From assembly GCA_959347315.1 (NCBI GenBank), contig OY365819.1, forward strand, positions 21,366,637 to 21,430,636: DNA of 64,000 nucleotides, read 5' to 3'. This DNA comes from Bimastos eiseni. Its lineage: Eukaryota; Annelida; Clitellata; Crassiclitellata; Lumbricidae. The stretch's first letter is position 1. Each line of letters opens with the position of its first letter. Under the pieces are notes generated by a model. The model had not been told where the DNA came from and searched no databases. It was given only the letters and a program-made list of their open reading frames with translations. The translations under genes were made by a program, and so were the position numbers. Of the stretch, positions 36,001 to 51,100 are shown in pieces.

Positions 36001-39000
36001 TGAACACATTCACTTGTGCCTCACAGTTACTCATCTTTTGCATAAAATTACTACAGTATATAAACAAAAAAATGTAGAAGAATTTCAAAACTTTTGAAGT
36101 TACAAAAGAAAAGATCTCGGAGTGACGAACTGTAATGGCCGAGAGTTAGATTCTAAGTGCTTGAGTCAGTGCAGTCCACCAGTGAATGAACAGATGAACC
36201 GACCTCTGTTGGTTGTCACTTCCTTGAAGTGATCTGGCGGCTTCCTCACATGGTGTTAGGATATCGAACTGAATGGGTGCATCTGGAAAGAACGTTCCAT
36301 CGGTTGGAGTCGAAAGAGGAGTCATTGGATGACTCAAGGATCGAACAAAACTAGAAGAAGACTCCCTGCAGAACACAACAATAAATACTTCCATCAACTG
36401 AAAACCAACCCACTTCACTGAATCTCAACTGATGTGAACTGAAATGGAACAAATAATAAACAAGACAGAATTTTCTCTTATTTGCCTCTAATCATCGACA
36501 CTAAGCAGCATCATCATCAGCTGAGAACTCAGGGCACCAAGATGTTCAACTGAACAGCAAAGGAATCCTGATATATTTGAAAAAGCACCAAAAAGGAAAG
36601 CTTAAACTGTGCCTTCAAAAAGCTGCCAAACGTTTTCTAGAAAGGTCAAGATAAGTACACACTAGAAACCCATTCCATTATTACACATACATATATCTGT
36701 ATATATTTTCAAGATATGAAAAATATCCAAAATCCTTTGGAATATGAATTTTATGTCATTTATCTATCTACCAGTAACATGAATTAATATAACACTATAT
36801 CTGCGTGAATTTATGTGATCATAAAGTTTATTCAAACGATCTTAAATCAAAACCATAAAAAAATGGCCACTTACCTGAACTTGTCGAAGGTCTTTGGAAT
36901 AACAAGAGGCACTGATGACAGAACTCCAGAAATGGATGAAGATAAACTGGTTGAATCTGACGTCACAGTCTCACCACCAACACCACTCTGAGACTGAAAT
37001 CATCAGAAATAGCAACTCGTGTGTTTAGATATTGCTAGAGGAAGTCAGTGGATACGTACATGGTCTTCTTCTTCTCCCTTTCTCTCACACCTCCACAATG
37101 CCATATCGTGCTTTTTTGGTTGCAGGCTGACTGCTTGGCATAGCCTTTTATTGGATCTTTGGCTCTTGCCTAGGAACTCTTCACCCCATTTCTATTCTAC
37201 CCTAAAATCTGTCTTATTTGGCCAAGGTTGGACCGGAAGCACCCCTAAGTAGATTTCTTGAAGAGACGCTATATTAAGTTTCATTGATTGATTAATTGAT
37301 TGAAGAGTATCTCAGTTACATTCATTAGAAGAAGATTTACTTCTATAGCATCTCTTAGGTTCAAAGGTTCAGGCAAAGTCAAAGCCAACATAAGAAAGCA
37401 AAGGAACTCTGGGTATTTCTAATGACAGCAACTCTTTCATCGACTCTTCTAGATAACATCACAACCCAGAGTTAGACAGGTGTGTTATAGCCTAGTGGTC
37501 AGTGCGCTGGACTGCTGACCCGAGGTCACTGGTCAAATCCCTCCAAATGAGCACAGTCAGTCACTGTTGGTAATAAAACTAGATGACCAGAAAGAGCAAG
37601 AGGACTAGCAATCACCCCACCTCTCCATGCAATCTGGCAAAATAAACCAATACAATTAAGCTTTGTATCCAAATAAGTCTTTTGGGAAGGAAGTGGACCA
37701 TTTCACTTCTTCCTGTTCATCTTTTTCCGCTTCTCCTTTTTCTTCCTCTTCTTCATAATTAGAACTATATACAAATACACCTGTGAACAGGTCTGCAAAT
37801 AAGCAGTTGCACAGACTTTTAAAGATCATCCCCAAAGGGAACATCCATAATTTATGGCTAAGCCCCACATCTGACAACGCTGCCTAAATCAGCTGAAATC
37901 CTCATCATCTGCAGTTATGACATACAGAAGAGAAAAGAAAATGATCAGACACTGGTACATCTAGAATGAATCAAACATCAGATACGAATGACTCGTTAGG
38001 CGCTACCTCTTTGCGTCTTATGGTAGATGATGAAGTGGTAGCAGCTGATCCATCATTTGATGCATTGCCAATTGTAGCCATCCACTGAATAATAAAAATA
38101 TTTTAAAACTGACAAACAGCAGTATAATTACATGAACAAAATGATGACAAGCTAATACGGAAGTCGAATCTGACTGTCAGCAGCCATGCAAGGCACCCAT
38201 CACTTTACACATCCAATGTAACCAACACCATCACCTAACAAATGAAGGACCAATCAAGTGCCCTTGAAGTAGCAAGCTATAAATGGCACTCTATAAATCA
38301 TTGTAACTTCAATTAATTATAACCTTAGGAAGAGCACTCACTAGAAAGAACTCACTTCCTCTGCTATGCACGCCAGTGTCTGATCCCTTACTCTACGTAC
38401 CTCAAATGAGAGATGGAGAAGCTTCATATCTGACTATGAGCAAGATCAGACCACACCCAATCAATTAAATCAGTCTGAGAAGGAGACAGAATGCAATCAT
38501 AAAATGGAATAAAAAGGTAGGAATAAAATAAAATAAAATAATGTTACTCTCTCCATTCTCCTTCCCATCACTGCTTCATCTACCCAGCTGATGTGCAAAA
38601 CATTTATAGTTAAGATGTATATACTCTTTTTAAGTGCCTTAATTATATGTCCATTGTCTGTACATAAACTGATTAGCAATGGGTCAACCTCAAACAGCAC
38701 AAAAGAGGAGAACTTTTAACAAATGTTTTCACACAAGCACATTCTACAGTTCAACGCATAATGCTTTAGTATTGCAACTAAATCGTAATACAAACAAAAT
38801 TAACATTAGCACAAGTAATACGCAACCAAATGGTAACCCGCAAATTACATTCAAATAAATCCAATACAAGAGATATATATATATCATGCTGATACATTAT
38901 ATATAATTTATTATGTTAATCTTCACATTTCATTCTCTTGTATTTTATTTATTTGTATATATATATATATATATAATGAAATGTGAAGATTAACATAATA

Positions 39001-39077
39001 AATTATATATATATATAATTTATTATGTTAATATATATATATATATATATATAAAAAATGAAATGTGAAGATTAACA

Positions 39078-39149
<72 letters not shown>

Positions 39150-42100
39150 CACCTCATTTCGTTCAAATGCATTTTCAGCTTGAAGGATGACAGTTCTGAA
39201 ATGAAACAGGGCAGAAACTAAACTGGTAAAATAGTCATCAAAAAGTATCAAAGTAATTTCTCACAGGTAGCCTGATGCTGAATGCTTAATCCAGATAAAC
39301 CTTCAACTGTTATCCTGTGTTTAGTCAATCACTCAGGCTGTTCCAGATTTTGTACTAGCTAACCTCAAACAGAACAGTTTAGCATTACTCAAGCAATACT
39401 TACAGCAGTAATTCAGAATCATCACTCATTTCCTTCTTTAAAGCGTAATGCTTCTTATATCCGTATACAGCATTTTAGTCTTTACTAGCAACGTCCTGGC
39501 TGGGAATTCCACATGATTCACACATTTTATTTGCCTCAGTGGATTTAAGCTGATCTTAGAGTGATTAACTTGATGATAAACCTGCTCATGTATGACAACA
39601 CATTCAACGGAATTATACTTCTGATGCTCAAATTTTAACCGAAACCTGATAAGAAAGAGAATCAGAGATGACTCACTTCTTGTTCGACAGTTGAGTAACT
39701 TGAAAGACAAATCGTCTGTCTTCGATGTCAATGGCTTCCATCTTAATCTGTTGATTCAAGTCTAAGACTGGGCTCCCAGCAACCTGGCAGAAAACAAACA
39801 GATCAGTTCATGAATATGTCTCTGAATGTGAGTAATATGAATTGTATTTCAAGCCTTGATTGACATATCCATGTGCAAATCCAGCAGCAACAAGTTGACC
39901 TTCTTTGACTGAATGTGCCGGACATGAAATCAAACAACAGTGGCAGAGTCTGTGCTGGTGTAAGTATGTGCGTGTGCATTTGTGTGTATCTGTGGATGTG
40001 CTTGTGTGACCTCTGAAGCTGTAACTAAAACTCTGATGCTTTACGTCATATTGACCGCCGTTCATTATCAACCCACAAAATCAAGTTATCATGCCTGCGC
40101 TTCAGCCAAAATATATATGAGCCTGCGAAGACTTCATGAACACCTCCAAAATGTGCCACATAAATGTCTAATTGTTGTAGATAACAGGTTGTGCACTCCA
40201 CCAATCAGCTCAATCTTCCCACATGAATCGAAGTGCATAAGTTCAATTGGAATGCATTGATGCATCGTTCGTTAGAAGGCCGCTAACCTCGTCTTTGGAT
40301 TGGCACATGAGGTTTCCGCCTTGAATGAAGAAGTACGCTCGATCCCATCGGGTCGACAACAACGTCGGCTTACTGCAACAAAAGTGACAGACTGCTGCAG
40401 CAACGCATTCTCTGACTGAGTGAAGAGAAGAACACTTGGCTCAGACAAATCATACTCCCTGCTTCATTTATGGTTTGGCTATTACACATAATGGCAAACA
40501 GTTTCTGCTTTCGAGCATTGACATTGCATATGGAGGGAGGGAGCAAATCTGCCAACGAGAGGACAAAACACCTAAGCTACCATCGAATAATCCACATTTA
40601 ACAGTATACAGTGTAGCAACAGAGGACAAACTCAGTTGATGATGAAGTCAACTGATCAATATCATCCAGCAAAGCACATGAAGCACTCCCCAAGCATCAA
40701 CTATTGACTACGTTTTCACCATCAACTCTCTTACACGAAGTCTGATAAAAAAGAATGTGACTTATATAACGCAACGCATATCATCTTGTCATGGATGCGT
40801 CGTTAAATAAACTTCTCACACACACCCGATTTATATAACAATGGCTGTCATCACGATTGAAGCTCAGCCAAACATCCTTCAACACTGCTGAGGACTTTCT
40901 TAGTAAATCTATTACCTTTTATAGTTTAGGTAAAGAAGACAGTTCAATAGCTCAAATAACAAGTTCAAATACAGAAATAATTCTTAATATCACATCTTGG
41001 ACCTCAACGTCACACACTCGATTAATGCTGTAACGACAAACTGCATTGATTTCTCACAGAACTTAGCAGATGCTCATCAGAAAAAGGATTAACTATAGTT
41101 GTGCAACATAAATACAATCAATGGTGCGTACGTTCTGATGAAGAGATATCCCGCTTTCTGAGACATTGTACAATTTGGCGAAATTCTTGGCATGTCAGGC
41201 AATGGTTCGGCATAGTATCTGTGAATGCTCGCCTCTTCGATCGTCTCGATCTGCTGAGTCATCGTCTGTGATGCATCCTTCAACTCCACCTGAACTCTGC
41301 ACATCAGAGAATTTAAGTCATTATAAGACGTCAAGGAATAAAGACGAAGACACAGATGAAGAATAGGGAAGCAAATTCACACTGTTCAAAATCACTTACA
41401 AGTGTGTGCAAGGAAGGACTGATCAGGGTGAAAATTAGTAGATACATTTATCAAGATGTACTCAACATTTTGACTTATATAAAACCCTTGCCACAAGACG
41501 AAACATTTACATCATTTCGTCATTGTATTATGTTTTGCAGAAAGAAATAAATGAATTCATAAGACAAAATGAAATGAAGATAATTAAAATTAGAAACTTG
41601 TCATTTGCATTAAGTTTGAACAGTCTGCAAATTTAACCGATTATTGTCAACTATTTCTGACTACTGTCAATTCTTGTCAACCATTGAAGCTTTAACATAT
41701 TTGTCCATATAATGTTTCCAGCGGCCATTCACAAACATCAGAGAATTTAGGTTGGGATCTGAGTGACCAGAAACAGTTGATGTCAGGTATAGGATTCATA
41801 TAAAGAGCATATATTTAATAAATTAATTAATTTATCACACAGAGCCTTGCCAATATCAGGCTACACCAAACCATATAGAGTTTAAACAACTGTTTGTGTG
41901 CAAGGGCCATTCTGCACATGAGACTGTAGTCATGACAGAAGATGAGAGATGATGTTTACCCTTGGACGGATGCGCTGATGTTGCCAACGAACTCATCGAT
42001 GTCTTTCCTGAGCACAGCCTCTCTTCCGATCTCAAAGAACGTCTTCTGTGCATTCATCAGACCAATCAGAGGCTCAAGCAACGATGACTTTCGCTTGTAC

Positions 42101-45100
42101 TGCAGCAAGTTCAATGATGTGTAGTAGTGGAGAGCAGTCTGCAGACAACAACAGAACAACATCCAGAGGCGCGTTTGCAGAACGCTCCTATTGGAGGGGC
42201 CATGCATCTGTGATGATTTTTAATGAAGGGGAGGGGAGTCTGAGATATGTGACGTCATGTCATCATATCAAATATCAAAATACGCAACTTTATTTAACAT
42301 TTTCATTCAATTAATCAGTGAGTCAACTTCTGGAAGTGAAGAGGCTCATAATAGGCAGCTTTCGCTCTTACCAACACAGCTAACCGAGCTGATATTGATA
42401 TTTATATTAATGAAGCAATTATAATTACCACAATAGACTTGTCATATGAATGCTTTGCTGAAAAAATAGAGAATTTATTATATATCTACGATATTTCAAA
42501 CGTGTTTTCATTCATTGGGGCCCCTGAGATATCATTTTGTATTTAATGTTTTCATTCATTTGGGGCCCCTTTAGATATTATTTTGTATTTAATGTTTTCA
42601 TCATTTGGGGAGCCCTAGGCACACACCTATAGGTAAATGCGCCACTGACAACATCAACTATAATGACAACTACACTATTACGCATTTTAACCCTAATACC
42701 CAGTTTATACGATGCTAATATGCACAGACTGTCTGCATGCTAACTTTAAAAAGTGCACTATTAGGAAAATCCACTTTGCTTTAGGCTATCTTTAACTTAT
42801 TCTCAATTTTTTTCTTAAAATAGAACTGTCTTTAGATTCTGTCTTTTCTAAATGTACCAAATGCATCACAGACCATGTGTTTCTACGGACCACAGACCAC
42901 ATCTGTTTAAGGACCACATACTATATGTTTCTAAGGACCATAGACCACGTCTGTTTAAGGACCACAAACCATTTATGTCTAAGGACCACATATCATGTCT
43001 GTTTAGGGATCACAGACCATTTTTGTCTAAAGACCACAGACCATGTCTGTTTAAGGATTACAGACCATTTATGTCTACAGCAATTATTTTTTTATGCCAA
43101 ACAATAACTATATCGTCCTGGATTCTCTTTTTGGTCTCTGAACAGACTTGCCCTGGAACTAAGTTTGTAGAAGTTTGCTTTTTAGCAACACTCGAATGAT
43201 GCCTTGAGGTTTATTACAGTAAGGACACAAAATTCATCTGATTTATTATATTCATCATTATTACATACAACTCCTCATTTGGAAATACATTTTTCCTTCT
43301 GTTATACCAAAGATCCATTACAACAAGATATCCTTGCCTGAACCCTGATCTGCAAATGTCTTGCAATTTAATAATTTTCATTTATTTATCCTATTTGGCT
43401 GAATTGATTATAATACGAATGAGGACATGACGACATCACTTGGACAAACATTGAGGCTCTGCAATGGACTTGACAAATGATCGACGACAATGGAGATCAC
43501 TTATTCGTTCTCATTGTCGCCAAATGGCTTGCATCAGGAACTGATGACGATGATGATAATATATGGACCTATCATTGCTTTAGATCAGCCAGATTGAATG
43601 TAGGACCCACATTAAATGGTCCAAGTTATTTTAAATTAGATTAACATCAGACCTGATGGAATTTCTTCCTAGCGATATAGAGGTCATCGACCACTTCCTG
43701 GCGTACTTTATCCTGTTCTTTCTTCTTTGGAAACTTCATGTAAGTGGCCAACGTACGCTCATGTTCTGTGTGAAAGCAAACAGGCAACGTCAGTCAACCT
43801 TACAATGAACAACCAAAGAACCTTTCATCCGTTACTACAGCATCAAGCAGTCCATCTGAGAGCATTAAATCAAGATAACAATGATTAGTCACTAATCATC
43901 ATCAGATTTCAGTTTATTTGAGTAATTCCAGAACCCAAGGGCACAGTGTCAAAAGAGACATAGACCATGTGGCAGAGCTCATCGTTAAGTCTGATCACTT
44001 GGAAATTGCTTACCATCAGTTGCCGACTGGAAAACTTCTTTTAGAGTTAAGATTTCTGAAAAGAAAAAAGTAAACAATTGGAACAATGGACAAAGGATTT
44101 CAAACAATATGCCGATCATCTTCCAATTTCTGGCCTTCAATATATGATATTTCATCTGCCTCACTATCTCTCACCCATTTCACTTGTCTCTCACACAATC
44201 TGTTTCTTTCCTTTTGTTTCTCTACATCTCTGTCTGATCCTACTTCTGACAGTTCATGTGTCAGTATCTAACATATCTGTGTCTGTTCAAGACTTTTATT
44301 CACTCCATCTAGCTCATGCCCCAACATTTTCAGAAGGATGTAAAGTTCTGTAAATTCTTTAGTAAGAGAAGCAAGCTGCTCACAGAACATTACACAATGT
44401 CGGTGCTCGTGTTTCTAAATGAAACTCGGCTTCTTCTGTGATCATTCTTAATTAGGAAACATATTCAGACTGAATGATGGATGTCTAGTTGTTGAACTGC
44501 AATTGCCAAACAGCAAATTCAATTGACAAGAGAGAGATATCATTCAGTGTGGAGAACATACTTCATTCAGTTTCTGCAGTCATAGAAAAAAAGGACGTTC
44601 TGGCACAACGAACAGCTCAAACAGTAGAAATTCTTGAAGATCAAGGATGCCAATACAGCAAATATCTTTCAAGTCACCAGATTTGATTTTTATCATTTCT
44701 TTTTAAATGCCTAAACCACTGTTAGCTTAACACAAGCCATTGAAGCTTGCACCTAGCATGCAGAAGTAAAGCATTATCCGGGTGATAAATTCCTTCAACC
44801 TACAAAACCTTGCTTCTAATGAGAAAAATATATGCATATTTTGAGCAGCTTAAGTGCATAACGGATAAGTGCATAACTCGCATGTGTGCCTAATTCGGTT
44901 ATGTGAATAATCGACTACTAACCCATAATGCACCACTCGGTGTATTTATCTATGGCACTTCATTTCATATGCAGCTGAGAACATTCTGGTCGCCTAGGCC
45001 GTGCTTAACAGCAAATGACGCTGGCTGTCCAGTGGTCTGTTAGCTGCATTGAGGTCTGTACCAGCAGTTTATATAACTAAATGGTTGCTGAAGGCATCAG

Positions 45101-48100
45101 CTCTACCAGAGACTCTGAACATCCATGCCATTTGTCAGCTGCTTACGGGAATTTGTTGGATGGTTCCACGCCGATGCTTGGGCCCACCACTTATGACTCT
45201 TTTAGCTTACTGTGCATTGCTTTAACACTTGTTGAAATAACAGTTAACATCATGTAGGCTAGTGCAGAGAGTGCCTCTGAGCAGATTTCTTGAAGAGGCA
45301 CTACATCAAGTTTCATTGATCTAAGGGTATAGGTTCCAGACGGTCCCGAGGCAACGCAATTACCAACATCAACTGTACATTAAACTGAAGGTGCACTGAT
45401 CTCTTGCTCACTTTAAATGGATTAATACATTGCTTAACAGAGGACCAGAAATGGCTCTACACAAATGTCTTAATAGACAACCAATCAGTAGCATTCAGTG
45501 CAAAACTAACAAACCATCTAGATCAGCCTGAAGGAATTTGTTGATTGGAAACATCGTACTGTCACCGAGTTGAGTGAACAAGACTTGTTGTACGGAACTC
45601 AACTGAAAGAAACACATCAGCAAATGACAGAGAATAGCCTCAGCAATCGACACAGAATAGCCTCAGCAAGTGACAGAGAATAGCCTCAGCAAATGACAGA
45701 GAATAGCCTCAGCAAATGACAGAGAATAGTCTCAGCAAATGACAGAGAATAGCCTCAGCAAGTGACAGAGAATAGCCTCAGCAAGTGACACAGAATAGCC
45801 TCAGCAAATGACAGAGAATAGCCTCAGCAAGTGACACAGAATAGCCTCAGCAAATGACAGAGAATAGCCTCAGCAAATGACAGAGAATAGCCTCAGCAAA
45901 TGACAGAGAATAGCCTCAGCAAGTGACAGAGAATAGCCTCAGCAAATGACAGAGAATAGCCTCAGCAAATGACAGAGAATAGCCTCAGCAAGTGACAGAG
46001 AATAGCCTCAGCAAATGACAGAGAATAGCCTCAGCAAGTGACAGAGAATAGCCTCAGCAAGTGACACAGAATAGCCTCAGCAAGTGACACAGAATAGCCT
46101 CAGCAAATGACAGAGAATAGCCTCAGCAAATGACAGAGAATAGCCTCAGCAAGTGACACAGAATAGCCTCAGCAAATGACACAGAATAGCCTCAGCAAGT
46201 GACAGAGAATAGCCTCAGCAAGTGACAGAGAATAGCCTCAGCAAATGACAGAGAATAGCCTCAGCAAATGACAGAGAATAGCCTCAGCAAGTGACAGAGA
46301 ATAGCCTCAGCAAATGACAGAGAATAGCCTCGGCAAGTGACAGAGAATAGCCTCAGCAAGTGACACAGAATAGCCTCAGCAAATGACAGAGAATAGCCTC
46401 AGCAAGTGACAGAGAATAGCCTCAGCAAATGACAGAGAATAGCCTCAGCAAATAACAGAGAATAGCCTCAGCAAATGACAGAGAATAGCCTCAGCAAGTG
46501 ACACAGAATAGCCTCAGCAAGTGACAGAGAATAGCCTCAGCAAATGACAGAGAATAGCCTCAGCAAATGACAGAGAATAGCCTCAGCAAGTGACAGACAA
46601 TAGCCTCAGCAAATGACAGAGAATAGCCTCAGCAAATGACAGAGAATAGCCTCAGCAAGTGACAGAGAATAGCCTCAGCAAATGACAGAGAATAGCCTCG
46701 GCAAGTGACAGAGAATAGCCTCAGCAAGTGACACAGAATAGCCTCAGCAAGTGACAGAGAATAGCCTCAGCAAGTGACAGAGAATAGCCTCAGCAAATGA
46801 CAGAGAATAGCCTCAGCAAATAACAGAGAATAGCCTCAGCAAATGACAGAGAATAGCCTCAGCAAGTGACACAGAATAGCCTCAGCAAGTGACAGAGAAT
46901 AGCCTCAGCAAATGACAGAGAATAGCCTCAGCAAATGACAGAGAATAGCCTCAGCAAGTGACAGACAATAGCCTCAGCAAATGACAGAGAATAGCCTCAG
47001 CAAGTGACAGAGAATCGCCTCAGCAAATGACAGAGAATAGCCTCAGCAAGTGACAGAGAATAGCCTCAGCAAGTGACAGAGAATAGCCTCAGCAAATGAC
47101 AGAGAATAGCCTCAGCAAGTGACAGAGAATAGCCTCAGCAAATGACAGAGAATAGCCTCAGCAAATGACAGAAAATAGCCTCAGCAAATGACAGAGAATA
47201 TCTTCTACACATTATATCAAAAGCCGTTCGTTCAGTCACAGAAAGCAAGAAATGAAATTCTTCCTTGTCAGTTCAGAAATAAATAATCCATAAAAATCAT
47301 TACAGCTGTAAAGGAACGTGTTCAATATAATCGATCTTACAGCTTCCTCGCAACCTTGCGTGCAAACCAGCCCCATTAAATTATAAGGTATCACTCTATA
47401 CAGTCTTAGTTGCCATAAAACAGCTGGGGTGAGTTGGGAATTTTTTTACAGATTACTGAAGTACAAAAGTGCAGGTCAACATTTTATTTTGTCATGAAAC
47501 AACTGACAACTTATCAATTAAAATAATCACATATCAGATGGATGATAAGTGTGTGTAAAATAACATTAAATGCAATTTTAAGAACTCTATTACATAACAT
47601 TATAAAGATAATTCCAAACTATGTCAGGACCTGACCATCCCAACATCTTTTCCATCATGTAACAGCTTTTCCATCATGTAACAGATGGGGCCAGAAAAAG
47701 ACCCAGGAGGCAGTTGAATCCCTTAACACCCTAATAGTACTGTACTGATTGACATCCTTTGCCAAAGAATTTAGAAGTCTTGGCCACTTAGCTGATGACG
47801 CACTCTTTACAGCCATAGTCAACAAGCACAATACATGCCCTATGACAGATGTGTAAAGATTGACAGAAGTGCTGTTATAACCTTTGACTTAGGCTCCACC
47901 CAGTTGCACCACAGTCAAAGATAATGAGAACTTTTTATCATGTCCGATATTAAAAGACATTTACTAGTTGCTTCCTGATAGAATAAATAGCCTTGTCATA
48001 TTCATTGAACAGTTGGCTAATCCAATAGAAGCCAACTTATACGGTCAACAACTACACTATCTAATCCTATAACAGCGATAATTTTGACTCGTTTTCATCT

Positions 48101-51100
48101 GCTGCGTTATGACAAATTAAGCAATTACACGATTAAACAAAAAATACATTACAATGAATTTGGCAAAGTTGGTTTTGAGAAAGAAACTGAAGTCAGTGTG
48201 ACAAGAATACAATAAATTTCTTAACAAAACATATGCAAATTTCTAAAGGTCCCAAATTGTTTGAGAAAAAGATAAATAAATAATCAGACAAGGTAAAATA
48301 AACCTTGTTAGCAGCAAGATACAGGAAAACTCACTTCATCCAAGAATACTGCAAACTGGCCAAGTGTGGAAGACAGAATACATTCATCACTTTCAAGAGG
48401 AAAACGCTAAAAGAAACATGTCATAAATTAAAAAAATCATACAATACCGATGAAGTTAATTACCAATACCTTTACTTTACAATTTGCAAATTTTTGTTTA
48501 ATAAATTTCAAGTTCAGCATGAACCGACCTTAACTATCATACGTCCACTCAAACTTCAGAAACTTTTCAACTTTGTTTCCTCGAAGAAATTTGACCAATT
48601 AGATGGCAAAAGACATTTTAACAGTCAGGCTTCCACAATGTTATAAATTTAACAATGAGTAGAAAAGAAGGGCAGAAAACCACCTGTTGGTCGTAATCTT
48701 TCAGATGAGATGATAGGCATTGCGTTGCTGCACACAACTCTTTCTAAAACATCAAACAACTTCCAATCATTTCATAATAAAAAGCAACTTCTCTTAACAA
48801 TGGTTGTGCTCACAAAACCCCTTGCACTATCACCGGTTGGTTCTTAGTAGGTAATGTGGAAAATTTCACATAGACAAACAAATAAACAAATATAAACATA
48901 TGAATACACATAATTACATACAAGCATACATACAATGTAAGGGCAACATACATTTACGTGTTTACATGTTACAGTGTCATATAGAGACACAGCCAACTGG
49001 TGCAATTCAAAGACCAACCCTCAAATACAGGCTAATGTTCATTTAAAGATAACAGCACCAGGTGCATTGATATTCCGTCTGTGCACAAACTCTGTCTGCA
49101 ATGCCTGTGTTTGACAAAGGCAATTGGTTGCTAACCCACAAAAGCGTACAATTGATGGATTTGTGACAACCAAATGACTTCTTCTGTGTGAAAACAATTA
49201 AAGACGTGTTGTCAATCGGTTCACCTGAGCAGAGATCATACGACTGAAGCATCGATGAAGAGACACAACGTACGAACGCAACTTCAATGCATCCGTCTCA
49301 AACAGTCGAAGCAGATTCCTTGTCTATTCCAATGACAACAACAATGGCATTGTTTCAAACAAAATGAAATTCACTTCTAAAGGTTACATAGAGTAGGTAT
49401 GTATTGCTTGAACTAGTCTGATGAAACTCTTCACTAGTTACATCACTTCTCAAGATCCCATCATATATTTCCTCACATAACTTTATCTTGTGAATATTAA
49501 TCAAAGCCTCAGGTTCAGATTCACTGGCTCTCTGTTGATAAAACTATATGTAACTCGTCCATATGCAGTTCAAATGTGAAGGGTCTTTGAGCCAGTATAC
49601 AAGCTCATCAGATGGACCTTCTGTCTCAAGAGCAGAAATAACAAATAAAGCCAATAAAGCAGAATAAACAAAGCGGCGAATATTCCTCTCAACGACAACC
49701 AGATGACATGAGATAAAGCTTTGGGTAAAAGCTAATGAAAGGCACAGAACACTCCAGATCAACATGATGACTCACATGTATACAATTGAGTAAACAGTCA
49801 GACACTATACATGACCAATTCATGGCAATTCCCTAACTCACATAAATGAAGGTCAGGCTAGTTACTCACAGCACGATAGCCAAGTTCTGTTTTCTTACGG
49901 AATGCAGTGGATATAAGGCTAATCAAATTCATCATTGATTTAAATAATTTATTAATATAGGGCATAGTCTAAGCCAGTAAATAATAGCAGTGAAAACGCC
50001 AAACAATCGTTTTGCTAAAATTGTTGTAGAATTGACGCATTGGAAAACTGGAATGAATATCAAGATAAGCGTCGAGCCGGAACAAAAGGTCTGAAGGAAC
50101 AGATAGCAAAAGAAAAGGAAAAGACCAACAAAATCAACGAAAGGCAACAGTCGCAGAAGGACCAGATGGAAGAAAAATTGGAGAAAATCAAAATTACAGA
50201 GAAAGCAGATATCACTGAAGCGAAAATAGAAGCCTCGTGTGAGGTAGTCAGGAAGAAAACGGACAAACATCTGGAAGCGATGACACAAAGGTAAAGATTG
50301 TTGAAAACCGAAATGAACTTTGTGCTGAAGAAGAAAAGATAACGTCATCATAATATTATATAGAATGGCAGAAAGTCAACCAAAGAGAAGAAGTTCGAGG
50401 ATAGGAAATTGATGATCATGTCCCTCACTAATGAGGTTCTATGTAAAGACAAGGTCGACATAAAGAAAGTCTTCAGACTCAGACATCTACTCATAAAGTC
50501 AAGAGATGGAAAGGTAAAAAAACAAAGTTCTTCATAATCTGTGATAGCTCCAGAATGCAGATGAACAACTGAGGCAGATATCGATGGTCCAAGACATGAT
50601 GGAAGGCGAGAGAGAGAGCAACGCAAGCAGCTAGTTAAGGAAAGCAGAGAGAAACAAAAAAGGAAGAGTTGGGGAATGGAAGAACCAGAGGAGATGTCTA
50701 CCAAGCAAGAGACATGAAGAAATATTTGATAAAGAAGATAAACACATGAGGAAAGCAACAAGGGATCAGTAAATTAATGCAATTGCCCACATTTTTCACA
50801 TGCTCCATAGTGTTACCATAGACCCACCCATCATCCCACCCCAACATCATGTTATTGTTTAAAAATCATTGCAGCCTTACTATTTAAAAGTACAATAATA
50901 TTTCATGTGCTCTATTCATTAAATTTGTTTAGAAAATGTACTTTAATGTACAATAGCAAATTAAATTGCATTATTAAATTAATTATTATGTAATTATTTG
51001 TTTCATTTTCTTATGTTGTGCATTCTTAATACATACTCAGGTTTTCCTCATCAATGGCAGATAATATTTAACATTAGTTTGAACTTCAATTGCACCACAT

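Noticed and set aside
37490..37565. tRNA gene
   Set aside because: A- and B-box-like words are present, but the arms do not pair well and a SINE-like body follows.
42852..43199. 115-codon plus frame with KDHRP repeats
   Set aside because: Product of the 24-bp minisatellite inside an APPL intron.
45618..47200. CRISPR-like regular array
   Set aside because: Head-to-tail 23-bp repeats without spacers, in a eukaryotic intron: a minisatellite.
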